From: Peromyscus leucopus
Lineage: Eukaryota > Chordata > Mammalia > Rodentia > Cricetidae
Assembly (NCBI RefSeq): GCF_004664715.2
Contig: NC_051083.1
Span: 97,927,661-97,991,660, forward strand
Length of the DNA: 64,000 bases
Reading direction: 5' to 3'
The translations under genes and the position numbers were made by a program. Below are positions 45,740 to 57,727 of this stretch, one piece after another (position 1 is the stretch's first letter; the number at the start of each line of letters is the position of its first letter). The notes below the pieces were generated by a model, which saw only the letters and a program-made list of their open reading frames with translations, was not told the origin of the DNA and did no database searches.

Positions 45740-46135
45740 TGTTTATAAGTTTATTTACATTGTTTTGTTTATTTTGGGGATTTTATTTTCTTTACAACAT
45801 TTCTCCTCTCCCTTTATTTAATAGAAACCCTCCCATACTCAATAGAAACCCTTCTCACTCTTCTTCAAATTCATGGTCTCTCTTTTTTCATCATTATCAT
45901 CACTATCAAGCAAATATGTATTTGAATATACACACATATTGCCAATTATAACCTTTTAAGTGCATGTAATGTTACATATATATTCCCAAATATAACCTTT
46001 TGAGTCTGTATAAAGTTATTTGTGTGTATATTTTCAGGGCTGACCATTTGGCCATTGGGCAACCAATTGGTATGCCCATTCCCAGATTTACTCATTTGCC
46101 TCTAGTTCTTTGTGAAGGGTTGAGGCCTCATGCTT
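45740..46135 (-). mobile_element. Old rodent L1 3'-region fragment
   Basis: 'caaattcatggtctctctttt', 'cagggctgaccatttggcc', 'gggcaaccaattggtatgcc' and 'gcctctagttctttgtg' match the antisense L1 3' section also seen at 22700. Confidence 0.65.
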
Positions 46136-46914
46136 GTTAACAATTTGCAATAAAAGGATAAGCTTTAATGACCTAGATGATTCCTATCTGTAATCCAGTT
46201 GGATCAATGAAGAACTATTAAAATAATAATTAGTAACAAAAAAATGTGGGCATATATAATCCACACAATCTAAACTCGTTTTCAGAGCTATTGAAGTAAG
46301 TAATGTGCTGCTAATGGTTTTATTATGCATTCACATGGCACCCCGTGTGTATCTTCAAAATAACTATGATGATTGGAGAGACCTTGGCTACCTCTTACCT
46401 GTGTTTTTCTTTTTTGTCAACGTACAATATATCCAGAGTAACAGGAACTGAAAAAGCTGATGGGATTTGAAGCAGCTAATGACTGAAATACCTCTTGGAA
46501 ATAACCTTGTTGTCGGAAGCTCTGTTTGTATAGGTTTGGGGTTGTGTATGGGAGCATAGATAAAGAGAAACACAGAGTCTCTGCCTAAATCAGGGTTTTT
46601 TTTTTTAATAGTGTTTCAATCATAGGATTAATTTTGGTAGCTTACATTTGGTAGCAATTGCACACCTCAGTTTTGAGTTATCTAGGGGCCTCCAAATAGG
46701 GAATTAAAACTTGGCACATCTCTGTAAGAATATAGAGGTTCGCATTTAGAATCATTTACAGCCATCTTGACAGTCAAGTCCTTTTCTTAAGTCTTCATAA
46801 CAAAAAGTAGGTATTTGAATATATGCTTGTTAAATGAATGAATGAGTGAAGCTCTTATATTTGGGGGGACATAATTCCTTGTTTCTTTGAGAAGGAACAA
46901 ATCTGCCTTTGCTT
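46136..46914. other. Unassigned DNA
   Basis: A short 'aaatgaatgaatgagtgaag' near 46835 resembles a MIR terminus. Otherwise nothing. Confidence 0.35.
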
Positions 46915-47200
46915 AGCAAGTGAGATAGTCAGCTTTCCTGAACTATATTAAATGCCTGAAATAATCAACCTAAAAGAGAATTTTATTATGGCTTGTTTAG
47001 GATGTTCTAGTCCGTGATCTACTGGCCTCACTGCCTTGGGGTCCTGTTAACATAATACACTATGGTTACAAAGGAGTGGGTAGATCAGAATTGTTCTCCT
47101 CATGACAGAACACAGAACTAGAGAAGATGAGATCTCAATACTCCTTTCTGGGCCGTGCCTCCAATAACAGGCAGGCTTCATTCAAATGAAGTAATTGTTG
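46915..47200 (-). mobile_element. Ancient LTR-like repeat fragment
   Basis: 'aaataatcaacctaaaagag', 'ttattatggcttgtttagg' and 'cagtccgtgatctactggcc'-type text recall antisense mammalian MaLR-like LTRs. Diverged and unassigned to subfamily. Confidence 0.45.
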
Positions 47201-47889
47201 AATTGAAATAGTGTAACTTCTTGTAACTAAGTGATAAAGGTGTGAGTCTTTGGGAAATATGTAATACATAAACTTGCCCAGCAGATGTTTACTGATAGTC
47301 TATTGTATGGAAGCAATGGTTGAGGTATTTAGAGATTTCCAATAGAGCAAGAACCACTTATACTGTAATTTGATTCCTCTGAGAAGAAGGGGGATTATTG
47401 TATAGGAGTCTATTATAGCAATTGAGGCAGGTAATGATAGTTATTAAAAACCAGTGTGGTATCAATGACTTTGGTAAGAAACAAGTGAGTTCTGGATACA
47501 TTTTGAGAGCAGACCACAGAAGGCTTTCCAGGTGTGGGGCCTGCAGTAGCAAGTACAGAGAAGCTAGCCATTGGGATGAGGGATGTTGAGAGTAGGTTGA
47601 TAGTTCAAGTTTGAACTTAGGGACCTTGAGATGAGTGTACTAAACATCCAAGTGAGAACATCAAGTCAGTTTTATGGATAATGTTTCGAGAGAGGTAGGG
47701 AGTAAATGTATGAAAGTCATGAGACTGGATAAAACCATCCAAAACAAAGGTATATTGTTAGAGAAAAGTAGCAAAAAGTGTAACCCAAGGATTTTAATAC
47801 TTGACCAGAGACAATGCCTACTTATCTGCTTGCTGTGATATAAACAGAATGATTGGCCTGGGACTTTAGTCTTAGCTTTCTGCACCATG
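47201..47889. other. Unassigned DNA with old-repeat texture
   Basis: 47480-47760 ('ggctttccaggtgtggggcc', 'gagactggataaaaccatcc') resembles an ancient mammalian interspersed repeat that I cannot name. No coding signal. Confidence 0.35.
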
Positions 47890-48240
47890 TCCCACTGTGC
47901 ATTCCCTTCACAGCACCAACCGCTAAATCCTCCGTGTGATATTTAAATCTCAAGAGGATATTTGCTTATAAATATTTATTATTTCCTGCAGGCAAATATA
48001 ATGATTATTAATCCCAGCTGAATAAGAATCCATTATTACTAGGGTACGGAACAGTTTTTCTCTGCATAATTCGTATGAAAATATTTTGAAAAGCAGTTTG
48101 AAAAGCAAGCTGCCACCTGTCAGTTTGCGTTTTTGCAAGGGAAGGAGTCTGCGAAGAACAAGTCCTGCCCTGCCCTGCTGTACGCATCACTTCTTCAGCT
48201 TATTGCTTGTAGGCTGAAAGGTTCCTGTACCATGGATTAT
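47890..48240. other. Candidate conserved non-coding block
   Basis: Non-repetitive, with several CpGs retained in about 350 bases. It contains homeodomain-like motifs (gattattaatccc near 48003-48014) and a G/C-mixed right half. No frame of note. Conservation is inferred from composition only. Confidence 0.3.
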
Positions 48241-48297
48241 TTTATGTAGCTCCATTCCCAAAGTTGTTGCCCAGTATTTATAACCTTTGAAAAGGAT

Positions 48298-48455
48298 CCT
48301 CCCTCCCCTCTTTCCCTCTCTCTTTCTCCCACTTTCTTTGTGTCCTCCTTCTCTTTCTCCCACTCTTTCTCTCTTCTCCTCTCGTCTCTCTCCCTCCTTT
48401 TCTGTCTCCTCTCCTTTCTCTCCCTCTTTTCCTCTCTCCTCTCCCCCCTCTCATA
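48298..48455. repeat. C/T-rich low-complexity tract
   Basis: About 158 bases of TCTC, CCCT and TTTC mixtures with few interruptions. Opposing frames here are compositional artefacts. Confidence 0.92.
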
Positions 48456-48603
48456 TTTATTCCTCTTAAAGTACAACCACAAACTTAGACATGTAGGTTT
48501 CAAAATGTTCAATGTGAGAAAGGAAAGCAACCAATATTGAGTCTGATTATTACTCCATGTTCACCATGTTCCTTGTTCTGTCTCCTAGGTAGAACTAAAC
48601 CCC

Positions 48604-49140
48604 CATTTTTTATTAAGAGATTTTCTATTCATTTTACATACTAATCACAGATTCCCCTATCCTCCCTCCTCCCGCACCCCAAACCACCCCCCATTCCCAC
48701 CTCCTCCAAGGCAAGGTCTCCCCTGGGGAGTCAGCAGAGCCTGATAGATTCAGTTGAGGCAGGTCCAAGCCCCTCCTCCCTGCACCAAGGCTGTGCAATT
48801 TGTCTCACCATAGGCACTGGGTTCCTAAAAGCCAGCTCACGCACTAGGGACAGGTCCCGGTCCCACTCCCTGGGGGCCCCCTAAACAGTTTGAGCTAAAC
48901 AACTATCTCGCTTATCCAGAGAGCCCAGTCCAGTACCATGGGGGATCCTCAGCTATTCGTCCACAGTTCACGTGTTTCCACTAGTTTGACTAGTTGTCTC
49001 TGTACTTTTTCCATTCATGGTCTCAATATCCCTTGCTCATAGAATCCCTCCACTATCTCATCAATTGGACTCCTGGAGCTACTCCTAGAGCTCCGGCTGT
49101 GGATCTCTGCCTCTGCTTCCATCAGTCACTGCATGAGGTG
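48604..49140 (-). mobile_element. 5'-truncated L1 3' end
   Basis: The antisense of a rodent L1 terminus: AT-rich start, C-rich block, 'caaggcaaggtctcccctgg', 'cagttgaggcaggtccaag', 'ccaaggctgtgcaatttgtc', 'cataggcactgggttcc' and 'tctgcttccatcagtcac'. Candidate flanking duplications around 'ccatttttt' (48602-48611 and 49145-49154) are suggestive but A/T-simple. Confidence 0.88.
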
Positions 49141-49154
49141 AACACCATTTTTTT

Positions 49155-49995
49155 AAAAAAAAATTGTTTAGATATAGATTACTTTGCCCCTAGGTCTTCA
49201 GCTTCTGAATTAATTTTGATTTCTAAATTCTATGGCTTTACTGACACTTGTTATGAACGCAACAAGGTCTCAGAGCAGACTTATACATGCTTTCTAAGAT
49301 AAAAATCTCCAGAATGGAATACAAGTAACTTTAAGGGTACACAAAAGCTTTCTAAGGGATAGTCAGGCACGGTTTAAAAAAAGATGATTGCCAAATTCTC
49401 GATTTCCTTAAGTGTTATTTCCTAAAAATACATCAGTAGTTGAGTCTCCTGCTAGCTATCTTTTTGCATATCTCCTTTCAATGTCATCCTGCATCTGCTC
49501 TATGAAAGAAAAGTAGATCCCTTACCCACCCCACATCTTACCACAATGCAATCCATCCTCTGAGTCTTGTTACAGAAGGTAGTATTCTAGATAGAGGGTC
49601 TGCTAAGTATAGTTTAAGCACCTTAGCTTTAAAAATGCCTTTTGTAAGTTCTCAATTTACTGGTGGACTAGCACTTTGTATTGTCTCATGATAATTTCTA
49701 CAAAGTACATTAAACTGAATTCTTACAGCAAACAACAACTTATACAGAGAAGTAGGACAAATTTTTCCAAAGTGTATTCTACTAAATGATTATTTGAATT
49801 TTAGGATAATAATTTCATTCCACAAAGTTAATTTCTCCAGCACAGATATGTTCTGTGTATATTGAATTGTTTTTAACCACGAGAAGAAAACATTGATCTT
49901 GATGTACAGTAATTCTCAAATGTCTGTCTATATTTCTCTGTCATTCTATTTAATGGCATTTCAAAAACTTCTATGTTGCAAGTTAATTCTTGGCA
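49155..49995. other. Unassigned AT-rich DNA
   Basis: No feature recognised. Confidence 0.4.
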
Positions 49996-50388
49996 TATGG
50001 TTTAAATATGAAACGTCTGTCACAGGCTCATGTGTTGAACACATGATTCTTTTATACTTGAACAACTTCAGAAAGTTGTGGAGGTGTTAAGAAGGAAGGA
50101 AATTTACCTGAAAGAAATAAATAATTGGGGCATGTTTCCAGATGTTATATTTTCCCTTGCCTCCTTATATTCCCTTTCTCTATTTCCTGACTGTCACAAG
50201 GTGAGTAGCTTCTACCATACATGCTCCCACCACTATGATGTATTATCTCACAAAGGGTTCAGAATCCACAGAGCCAAGGGGCTACAGACAAAAACCTATG
50301 AAAGCATGATTCAGAATAAGTCTTTCTTCTTTTAAATTGTTGTCTTGTATTTTTGGTTATAGTACCAATAAAATACCTTATACACCAT
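49996..50388 (+). mobile_element. MaLR-type LTR-like repeat
   Basis: It begins 'atggtttaaatatgaaacg', with 'ggctcatgtgttgaacacatg', 'ggaggtgttaagaaggaagg', 'cctgactgtcacaaggtgag', 'caccactatgatgtattatc' and an AATAAAATACC end. The order matches old mammalian ERVL-MaLR LTRs and the copy at 52203. Confidence 0.65.
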
Positions 50389-50624
50389 TCTATGTTAGGA
50401 TACTGGTTACTCAGTCTGCTGCACTGTGATGGGGCTACTTCTAGTGCCACCTGAAGTTGAATGTAAAAATAATTGACTAATTTTTTCTATGAAGGAAAGG
50501 AGTCTGGGCAAGCTTAAAGTTCCAGATAAGAATGTAGACAGAAAAGCAGTTGTAACTGTTAGAGATTAGTGCCATTAAAACTAAATCTGTCACTCTGCAC
50601 TAAGTAATAAAAAGTATTCCATCA

Positions 50625-51364
50625 ACATATGGAAGCTGATACAGCTGTAGTCCAAGGGAGCCAGGCTATGTATCAAGTTGGCAGGAGAATTTGGCAATGT
50701 CATCCACATGGTACTTATTTTGAAGGTATAAATCATGCAATACTGAGGAGGTCATGGAGCACAGCTAAGGTCAGATACTGTGTGTCAGGGTTGGAGTACC
50801 TGTGGAGAAGTCCTTGGATATCAATGAATTAATCTAGGAATATGACACTTAAGATTCAGTGGAGACCCCAGCACATTGGTGATGCCAAGAACATGGGTAT
50901 CTTTCAAGGGGGCTACAAGCATGGGGTGGAACTGGAATAAGACTAAGAATGAAGCTGTGTGCTGTATAGGTGGTGTAACTAGAGCGACAGAGCTACCAAA
51001 ACCCTTTGGAACCAAAACAGTTCCATCAAAACCCCTAGATACAGGACATGGAGCTGTATGATTTGATGTTTTTTCCCCTTTTGAGTTTGGTCACAGTTTG
51101 GTATCATTGTTTTATGGCCCAATAATTCCATATTGGAATAGGAATATTTGTTCTGTGACATTATACATTGGGCTTATGTACCATGTTTTTGGTTTTATAG
51201 GGGATCACAGTAAAGAGACTTCGGACTTTTAAAGTGTTGGAACTGTGGTGAATATGAATATGCAAATGGATTGGGTGTACTTTCATAATATAAGGCAGAT
51301 ATGACCTTATGAGATAAGAGGTTATGGTGTTTATGATGTGCTTTTGTGTCAGGGGGGACTTGTG
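50625..51364 (+). mobile_element. ERVL-like internal fragment
   Basis: Text such as 'caagggggctacaagcatgg', 'ccctttggaaccaaaacag' and 'aagagacttcggacttttaaag' recurs in rodent LTR-associated repeats and runs straight into the LTR-like copy at 51365. Short frames here (50629-51061) show no viral domain. Confidence 0.4.
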
Positions 51365-51665
51365 GTGGCTAGTTTTCATTGTCAATGTAACATTATATAG
51401 AATTAGCTCAGAAAATAACCTCAGAGAATATCAGAGATTATCTTAACTATGTTATTTGATGTGAAAGTGCTGGGCAGCTCCATTTTTTTGTGGGGTACTA
51501 GACTGTATAAGAGAGGAGAAAGAAAGCTAAGGAATATTATGAGTGAATTAATTAATTAATTAATTAATTTCTACCTACTCTTGACTAGGGATGTGATGTG
51601 ATTAGCTGTCAAATTCCTTCTGCCTTTCTTTGATGTTATAAATGACAAGAATAGAATTTGTCCTA
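51365..51665 (+). mobile_element. LTR-like 'gtcaactt' family, copy 4
   Basis: 'gtggctagttttcattgtcaatg', 'gactgtataagagaggagaaag' and 'ctcttgactagggatgtgatg' identify it. (ATTA)6 at 51546-51570 lies inside. Its continuity with the preceding internal-like segment is the main reason to view this family as an LTR. Confidence 0.7.
51546..51570. repeat. (ATTA)6 microsatellite
   Basis: Six TTAA-phase tetranucleotide repeats within the LTR-like copy. Confidence 0.93.
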
Positions 51666-52202
51666 CAAATGAATGCAATAGTATTCTAATTTGTGTATGT
51701 GTCACATTTTTTATAACCAGTTAGTGGAGAGTTACATTATTATTTCTGTTTCTTGGCTATTGTGAATATTCCTATAATGAACACTAGTATCCAGATATTT
51801 GTTCAACATACTGAATTTATTTTTTCATATGCGTGTATTAGTATTAGAACAGTTGAATCAGAATAGTTCTGTTTTAATTTTAGTGGCAAAAATAAGTCTA
51901 TATTAATTTACATTCCCACCACAATTTGACAATGGTACCCATTTTCATATCCTAGGGAACACTTTCATATTTCTAATAATATCAATGTTTCTTAAAATGA
52001 ATTAATCATCTTCTTGTGGTTTGATTTGCATTTTCATGTTGACTAGTGTAATGAACATTTTTGTCCATATATTTTTTGGCCATTTGTGAATCTTCCTTTT
52101 GAAAAAAAATGTCTAATTCTGTTACCCATTTTTATTTTGGTTATTTGGTTTAATGCTACGAAATTTTCAGAGTTCTTTTATATTCTAGATATTAATCAAA
52201 TT

Positions 52203-52806
52203 ATGGTTTAAATAAAAAGTATCCACAAATGACTCATATTGAAGGTTTGCTCTCCAGTGCATCAGAGTTCAGAGGATTGACCTTGAGAGATGGTTGTATT
52301 ATGAGGGCTATAACCATTGAGAATGAATGGGATATTAGGAGTTGTGACATAGTTGAAAGCAGTAGATCACTAAGGTCATGACTTTGTAGGATGTAATTTT
52401 GCCCATCCTCTTATAAGCTCTCTCATCTCTGGCTGCCATGAAGTGACTACATTTACTTTGCCACCCATTTCTTCTTTATAGGCCTTGTTACAGGCTCAGT
52501 AACAACACAGCCAGAAAACTATGAAATTAAGTCTCTGAAATGAGTCTTTTCTTCTTTCAAGAAACTTAAAATTATATTTATTTATGTGTGTGCGCATGTA
52601 TATACACATGCCATAACATGTGTGTAGAAATCAGTGGACAATTTTCAGGATTTGGTTCTTTCCTTCATTGTGTGAGTTCCAAGGCCTGAACTCAGGTTCT
52701 CTGGCTTGGTGGCAAGCTACTTTACCCTGATTGGCCCAGATCTCCCTTTTTAAGAAGTCAATTCTCTGTTAGTTTGTCACAGCAATGGAAAACTAATGAA
52801 TACAAA
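52203..52806 (+). mobile_element. MaLR-type LTR inserted in L1
   Basis: 'caaatgactcatattgaagg', 'ctctccagtgcatcagagttc', 'ctctggctgccatgaagtgac' and, after the nested SINE, 'gtttgtcacagcaatggaaaac' follow the old MaLR LTR order. It resembles the copy at 49996. Confidence 0.7.
52563..52740 (-). mobile_element. B2/B3-type SINE nested in the LTR
   Basis: A GT/CA-rich tail, then 'gaaatcagtggacaattttc', 'ggcctgaactcaggttctc' and 'ggcaagctactttaccctg', antisense to a B3 head. Third layer of insertion: SINE in LTR in L1. Confidence 0.8.
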
Positions 52807-53334
52807 ACCGTTGCTGGATGAAACATTGCAAGCATTTTTGTTCATTGTGTAAATTGTTTGTAGGCTCTGTTGAGTATTTCCTTTGCTGTACAGAACGCTT
52901 TATATTTATTGTATGTAACCACATTTATCTGTATCTTTGTTCATTTTCTATGCTTTTGTGATCTTGCACAAAACCTTTTTGCCCATTACAACTTCCTTGA
53001 AGCATTTTACCTATGTGCATTCTACTGGTTTCATGATTTCTGGTCTAACATCTTAGCTTTTAATCAGTTTTGCCTGATTTCTATAATTGAAATAATTCAG
53101 TTGCCCAGTTTCATTCTTCTACATATGAATGTATAGTTTCTAAGGCTCATTTACTGAAAAGGCTTTCCTTTCTGTAAGGCTTGTTCTAAGCAATTTTGTC
53201 CAAAAACCAGTTACCTGTTGATGCATGGACACACTTTTATCCTTCTTATTCTGTTCTGTCAGCATATTTGACCTATTGGAAGCTTGCACTATGCTGTTTT
53301 CATGGGTTCGCCATTGCAGTACATTAGTGCTTCT

Positions 53335-53440
53335 TTTCTTGTGGTGACAGTGCAACAGGATGAAACTCAGAACCACATGTATGCTAGGCAAGTGCAGTAC
53401 TGCCAAGCAATCGGAAAATGGTAATCATTTCCCCAGTCCA
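53335..53440 (-). mobile_element. ID/B4-type SINE in L1
   Basis: 'gaaactcagaaccacatgtatgc', 'ctaggcaagtgcagtactgcc' and 'catttccccagtcc' are antisense to an ID-like head. Confidence 0.65.
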
Positions 53441-53503
53441 TAACGTAGATTTTGAAGTATATTCCAGCTTTTTTCCTTCTGCTCAAGATGGCCTTGCCTG
53501 TTT

Positions 53504-53506
<3 letters not shown>

Positions 53507-53535
<29 letters not shown>
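53507..53535. repeat. (GT)14 microsatellite
   Basis: Lies within the ancient L1 between two SINE insertions. Confidence 0.95.
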
Positions 53536-53540
<5 letters not shown>

Positions 53541-53690
53541 TTAGAATGGCTTTTATATTTTTATGAAGAATGTCTGTGGTATTTTGATAGAGATTGCATT
53601 TAATCTGTAGACTACTCCAGGTATTATGGATATTTAAACAGCTGTAATTTTCCCAGTCCACGTTAGTGTTCTCTCTCTCTCTCTCTGTCC

Positions 53691-53835
53691 CCACCCCTTC
53701 TCTCTCCCCATCTAAGATCTCATGTAGCTCAGGCTAGTAAGTGCAAGTGGTTTATGTAGTACTGAAGATTGAGTCCAAAGCTTTATTCATGGTAGCCAAT
53801 CATTCTACCAGTTGAACCACATATCCAGTGCTAAT
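53691..53835 (-). mobile_element. B4-type SINE in L1
   Basis: 'gatctcatgtagctcaggc' (B1-like part) followed by 'actgaagattgagtccaaagc' and 'ctaccagttgaaccacatatcc' (ID-like part), antisense. A CT-rich run precedes it. Confidence 0.65.
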
Positions 53836-54135
53836 TTTTTTCATAAGTTTTTATAATTTTCATTGTACAGACCTTTCACTTTTTTGGTCATATGTATTTC
53901 TTGTTCTCACTATTACAAAGGGATTGCTTTCTGGATTTCTATTTCAGATAATTTGTTATTGTCATGTAACAAGGCTACAGATTGTTCTATCCTGCAGTTT
54001 TGTTTAATTCATTTATTAGTTTTTACCATTTGGGGGCAAAGTCTTGTATGTTTTCTATTTATGAAGAAATCATGTAATCTGCTCACTGTGATAGGCTATT
54101 GTATGGCTGTGACATCATTTATTAACCATTTCCAG

Positions 54136-55741
54136 TGTTGATGGATATTAAGACTACTTTTATTTTGGAGCTTTTTTTCCTCCTAATTTTACCCTAGATG
54201 TACTTATTTTCTTACCATCAACATCTTAACCTTTATTTTACAGAAAAGAAGTATTCTGAAAAACAACCAGACTTCTTATCAGTCAGAGCCAAGCAATCAC
54301 ACAACACATGGCCAGTGAACGAGGCCTCTCTTGGTCTTGATTCTAGGCTATTATATTCTGTCTCAAAAATAATGTAGAAGTCTTCCCAACCCAAAGAATC
54401 ACAGCTGCCAATTGTTCCAGGAAAGGGAGGCTGTCTACACCATGAGATCTGAAGAATTGGAATTATAAGTGACTAGGCTATGAAAGGGACCCAAATTTTG
54501 GGTTACAGTCCCAAGTACTACCCCCTTTTGCACATGTGCATATAGAGAAAAAGGTTTAATAAAATCAGGGACAGCTAAGACTGGAGTGGAGCCAAGTGCC
54601 TCCAGTGCCTGGGCATTTTCTGAGATCCAATCTACTGGCTATTTGGTTCCATTGAAGCCTTATGGGGATGTTGAATATCAGTTTGAAGTGGGGAAACCAG
54701 GTTGTACTAAATCTTGCTATGCTTAAGAAGGTTCTTACTTGTTTTATAGCAGGCATTCTCATGGATAAAATGAGATCCTAGAAGTGACAGGAAAGGTTCC
54801 TTGTGCCCAGGATTATTGTAAATCCCAGGAACTAGACCTTTGAGAAAGAGATTTGGGTATTTGAAAGAGAAACTTTCTATCTACATGAGGTCAGTTCTTT
54901 AAGTTAGAACAGTGCTTTGGTCTGAAGTGGGTTTGATAGGAGGATGAGTATGATCAGAATCCATTGTATGAATTTTTCAACGAATTAATAAAGCATTATT
55001 TAAATGCAAATAAATAAACTGTGTACATTCTGAAGTAGGCTACTCCCAGAGAAAATTTTAGGAACCGAGAAGTCTTTGTCTAGGGCTTATCTAGAGAGGT
55101 TTGTATTAGTTCAAAACCCTGGCGTAAGTTAGTAAAGGAAAGATTACTGAGTAATCTGAGTGGAGAGGCCTTTCCATTGGAAAATAAATAGTAACTGAGA
55201 GTCATGGTGGACAGAAATACAGCAGAAAACATCCTTAAGATCTGACACTGTGAGCCAGAAAGTGTTGGAGGGTGTATGCCTCAAGAGAGTATAAGGCCTT
55301 CTACTGGGGAGATCAGGATAACAGCCTACTTATGGCCCTCAGATCCCAGACCATCCTGTAAGATGCATTGCCATTGTAATATTTAAGTTAGAATAAAGTG
55401 ATATGTTTCACTGTAGTATTTTCAAGCACATAATCCTTATACTTTATTCTCATTCAGCCTAACAATTGTGTTAATGTGACAAGGGAAATTATTGGTCAAA
55501 AGTAATAAAGTGGAATGTAACATGGATAAATGACAAAGTGAATGGATAAGTTAAAATAATTTACTCAAGTAGAAGATAGAGAACCGAACTTACCAGTGAC
55601 TTGATGGAAAAAGTTCTGGCTTTCTTCAATGGCTACCCATTTGTTTAGTTGCTTTTAAGATTGACATGAGCTAACTGTGGTATATATGTGACCATGGAAA
55701 AGTGCGTGTAAGTGATAACAGTGATACGTAGACTAATTGTG
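54136..55741. other. Unassigned DNA
   Basis: No confident calls. 54920-55000 ('gaggatgagtatgatcagaatcc', 'aacgaattaataaagc') resembles a plus-strand L1 terminus. Frames are chance-length. Confidence 0.35.
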
Positions 55742-55965
55742 TGAAGCTTGAGCTTTGGAGTCAGAGGTAGGTTCATGTCCCACTTACAGTTTCAAGCAAT
55801 GATATCTTAGGTAATTTATTTTTCAGTTGGGTTTCAACTTTCTCATTTAACATTTAACTTTTAGCACTAATAGCACACATTTTATAGTAACATTGGATAA
55901 TTAAATGAATAATACATATATGTGTTCAATACTACATATGGCATAATACTCAAAAATTTTCAACC
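55742..55965 (-). mobile_element. MIR SINE, near full length
   Basis: 'gaagcttgagctttggagtcag', 'ggttcatgtcccacttacag', 'ttaggtaatttatttttcag' and 'ggataattaaatgaataatac' give the complete inverted MIR order. Confidence 0.75.
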
Positions 55966-56335
55966 ATTAATGCTTAGATTCTGGCCTTTAAAAAACAATT
56001 GTACAAACAAAAATGAAAAAAAATAAAATTTTTTAAATAACTAAATAATTGTGTATGCCTCTGTGATAGGAAGTATACTAACACAAAAGACAATGGCTGG
56101 GTTTCTAAAAGGACTGGAGACTATATCAATAAATAAAGGCTAAAGAAACACTATACCATGTGTAAAAATGAGTAAGATATAGTATACATTCTGTAGATTC
56201 CCTTATACCTTTCTTGTGTGGTTCTCTTAGGACTAATCAAGGTCAAAGCATAGTGCGGAGCTTCTATGATACATATTATAGCACCATGTAAATAAGAAAA
56301 ATGTTGCAACAAGAGTATCTAGTAGGATGCCTTTC

Positions 56336-56336
<1 letters not shown>
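55966..56336. other. Unassigned AT-rich DNA
   Basis: Nothing recognised. Confidence 0.4.
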
Positions 56337-56417
<81 letters not shown>

Positions 56418-56449
56418 ATATATATATATATATATACACATATATATAT
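56337..56449. repeat. Compound (CA)n(TA)n microsatellite
   Basis: Two AC blocks separated by ATAT, then TA-rich sequence including a self-complementary run. Frames on both strands (HT and CV/YI runs) are artefacts. Confidence 0.96.
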
Positions 56450-56734
56450 CATGGAAGATAGTGGCAGTTTTCCATCAAGGCTGACAGCACAGAAATTTCT
56501 CTAACAGGTGAAGCTGGCTTGATGAATTCTGGGACCACTCTGACTGTGAAATTTAACAATATTCAAGTTAGCAAGCAAGAATTTGTTAATCCCACCAGGC
56601 CAAATAACATAAAGGATCCCATATATGCAAAGAACCTACTGTTGTACTCTGTTAACTTCAGTGTCTGTCTTGTCTTTCTCTTGGTCCATCGTAAAACCAT
56701 TCCAGATCAAATCTTCAATTGGGTATGAAAGAAA

Positions 56735-56882
56735 AAGCAAGGTACAGTGGCTCATGCCCACAGTTCCATTACTTTGGACTGAGTCAGGAGGATTGCCATG
56801 AATCTGAGGTCAGCCTAGGCTACATCACAAGTTTTAAAGCAGTCTAAGTTACAATGTGGAAGTCCTGTCTCAATTTTTTAAA
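56735..56882 (+). mobile_element. Old B1 SINE
   Basis: 'gcaaggtacagtggctcatgcc', 'gagtcaggaggattgccatg', 'gaggtcagcctaggctacatc' and 'gtcctgtctcaattttttaaaa' in B1 order. Confidence 0.8.
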
Positions 56883-57727
56883 ATATGTAAATGAAAGAAC
56901 ATCAGTTCACTGATACTTCATATGCAATCCTTTCCTACACTCTAAGAGGAGTGATTATAAACTCTATTATTCTTTTCATTTTTCTTCTTTCTTAACTCTT
57001 GTACTCTAGTATCTGTACCTACAGAGAAAATAAATGCCTTTAAACGGAAAGAATAAGGGCATTTCTCCCCAACCAAAACCAAGAAATGATTAGTGAGGAT
57101 AGGTCTGTCTGGATTTCCATCTGAACATGGAGAAGAGGGTGAGGCAAGAGGACCATCAGGGAGGTGAAACTACATAGATCAGCAGTGATTGAGGGCAGCA
57201 ATTGGATCACAACACAAAAAAATCTCTATTGAAATAGAGAAATAATGCCCTCTGATAATAAAAAGTATCGTATCAGAAATGGATCCCCTGCATAAAACAG
57301 CATAGCTACAAAAGGATGGCACAGCTAGCAGCCTATGGAAGATGCTGAAAGGTTGTAGCCTCAAAAGTTGAAATGGTATCTTACTGGTACATGGCCATAT
57401 CCACCCATTTACCTATTATCTTTTGCTATTTCTGTCCAACTATAGCAGGTTTAAATATTTGCAGAAGAAAACAGGTAGCTCATAAAGTTTAAAATGCTTG
57501 CTATCTGGCTTTTTATGTAAAGGGCTTGCTGACTCAGGTATACAGCACTATTCTGCAAAGTAGAGGAAACTGAAGGCATATATAAGACAATGAACAGGAA
57601 TATGGAAGGAGTTCTGGGATTTCCTTGATTTTTAAACTCATCTGTTTTTACTTCTATTTTGTGTATGCTTTGTATTGTACATCTGATAGCTCAACTTTTT
57701 CAGTTTGATACACCTGGAAAGAACCCA
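56883..57727. other. Unassigned DNA
   Basis: 57060-57370 has L1 3'-UTR-like texture but no firm landmark. No genes. Confidence 0.35.

Larger units (their letters stand above)
51690..54135 (-). mobile_element. Ancient L1 ORF2, broken by later insertions
   Basis: A colinear antisense L1 ORF2 can be followed across 2.4 kb. Landmarks: 'tatattaatttacattccc', 'cttgtggtttgatttgcattttc', 'ttctagatattaatcaaat', 'gagtatttcctttgctgtacag', 'catgctgttttgatt'-like 'ctatgctgttttcatggg', 'attttgatagagattgcatt', 'acagacctttcac' and 'gggattgctttctggatttc'. Old mammalian L1, all frames broken. Insertions at 52203-52806, 53335-53440 and 53691-53835 interrupt it, and the L1 order resumes after each. Confidence 0.85.

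Noticed and set aside
48237..48540. 97-residue RE/KR-rich frame
   Set aside because: Low-complexity translation of the C/T-rich tract.
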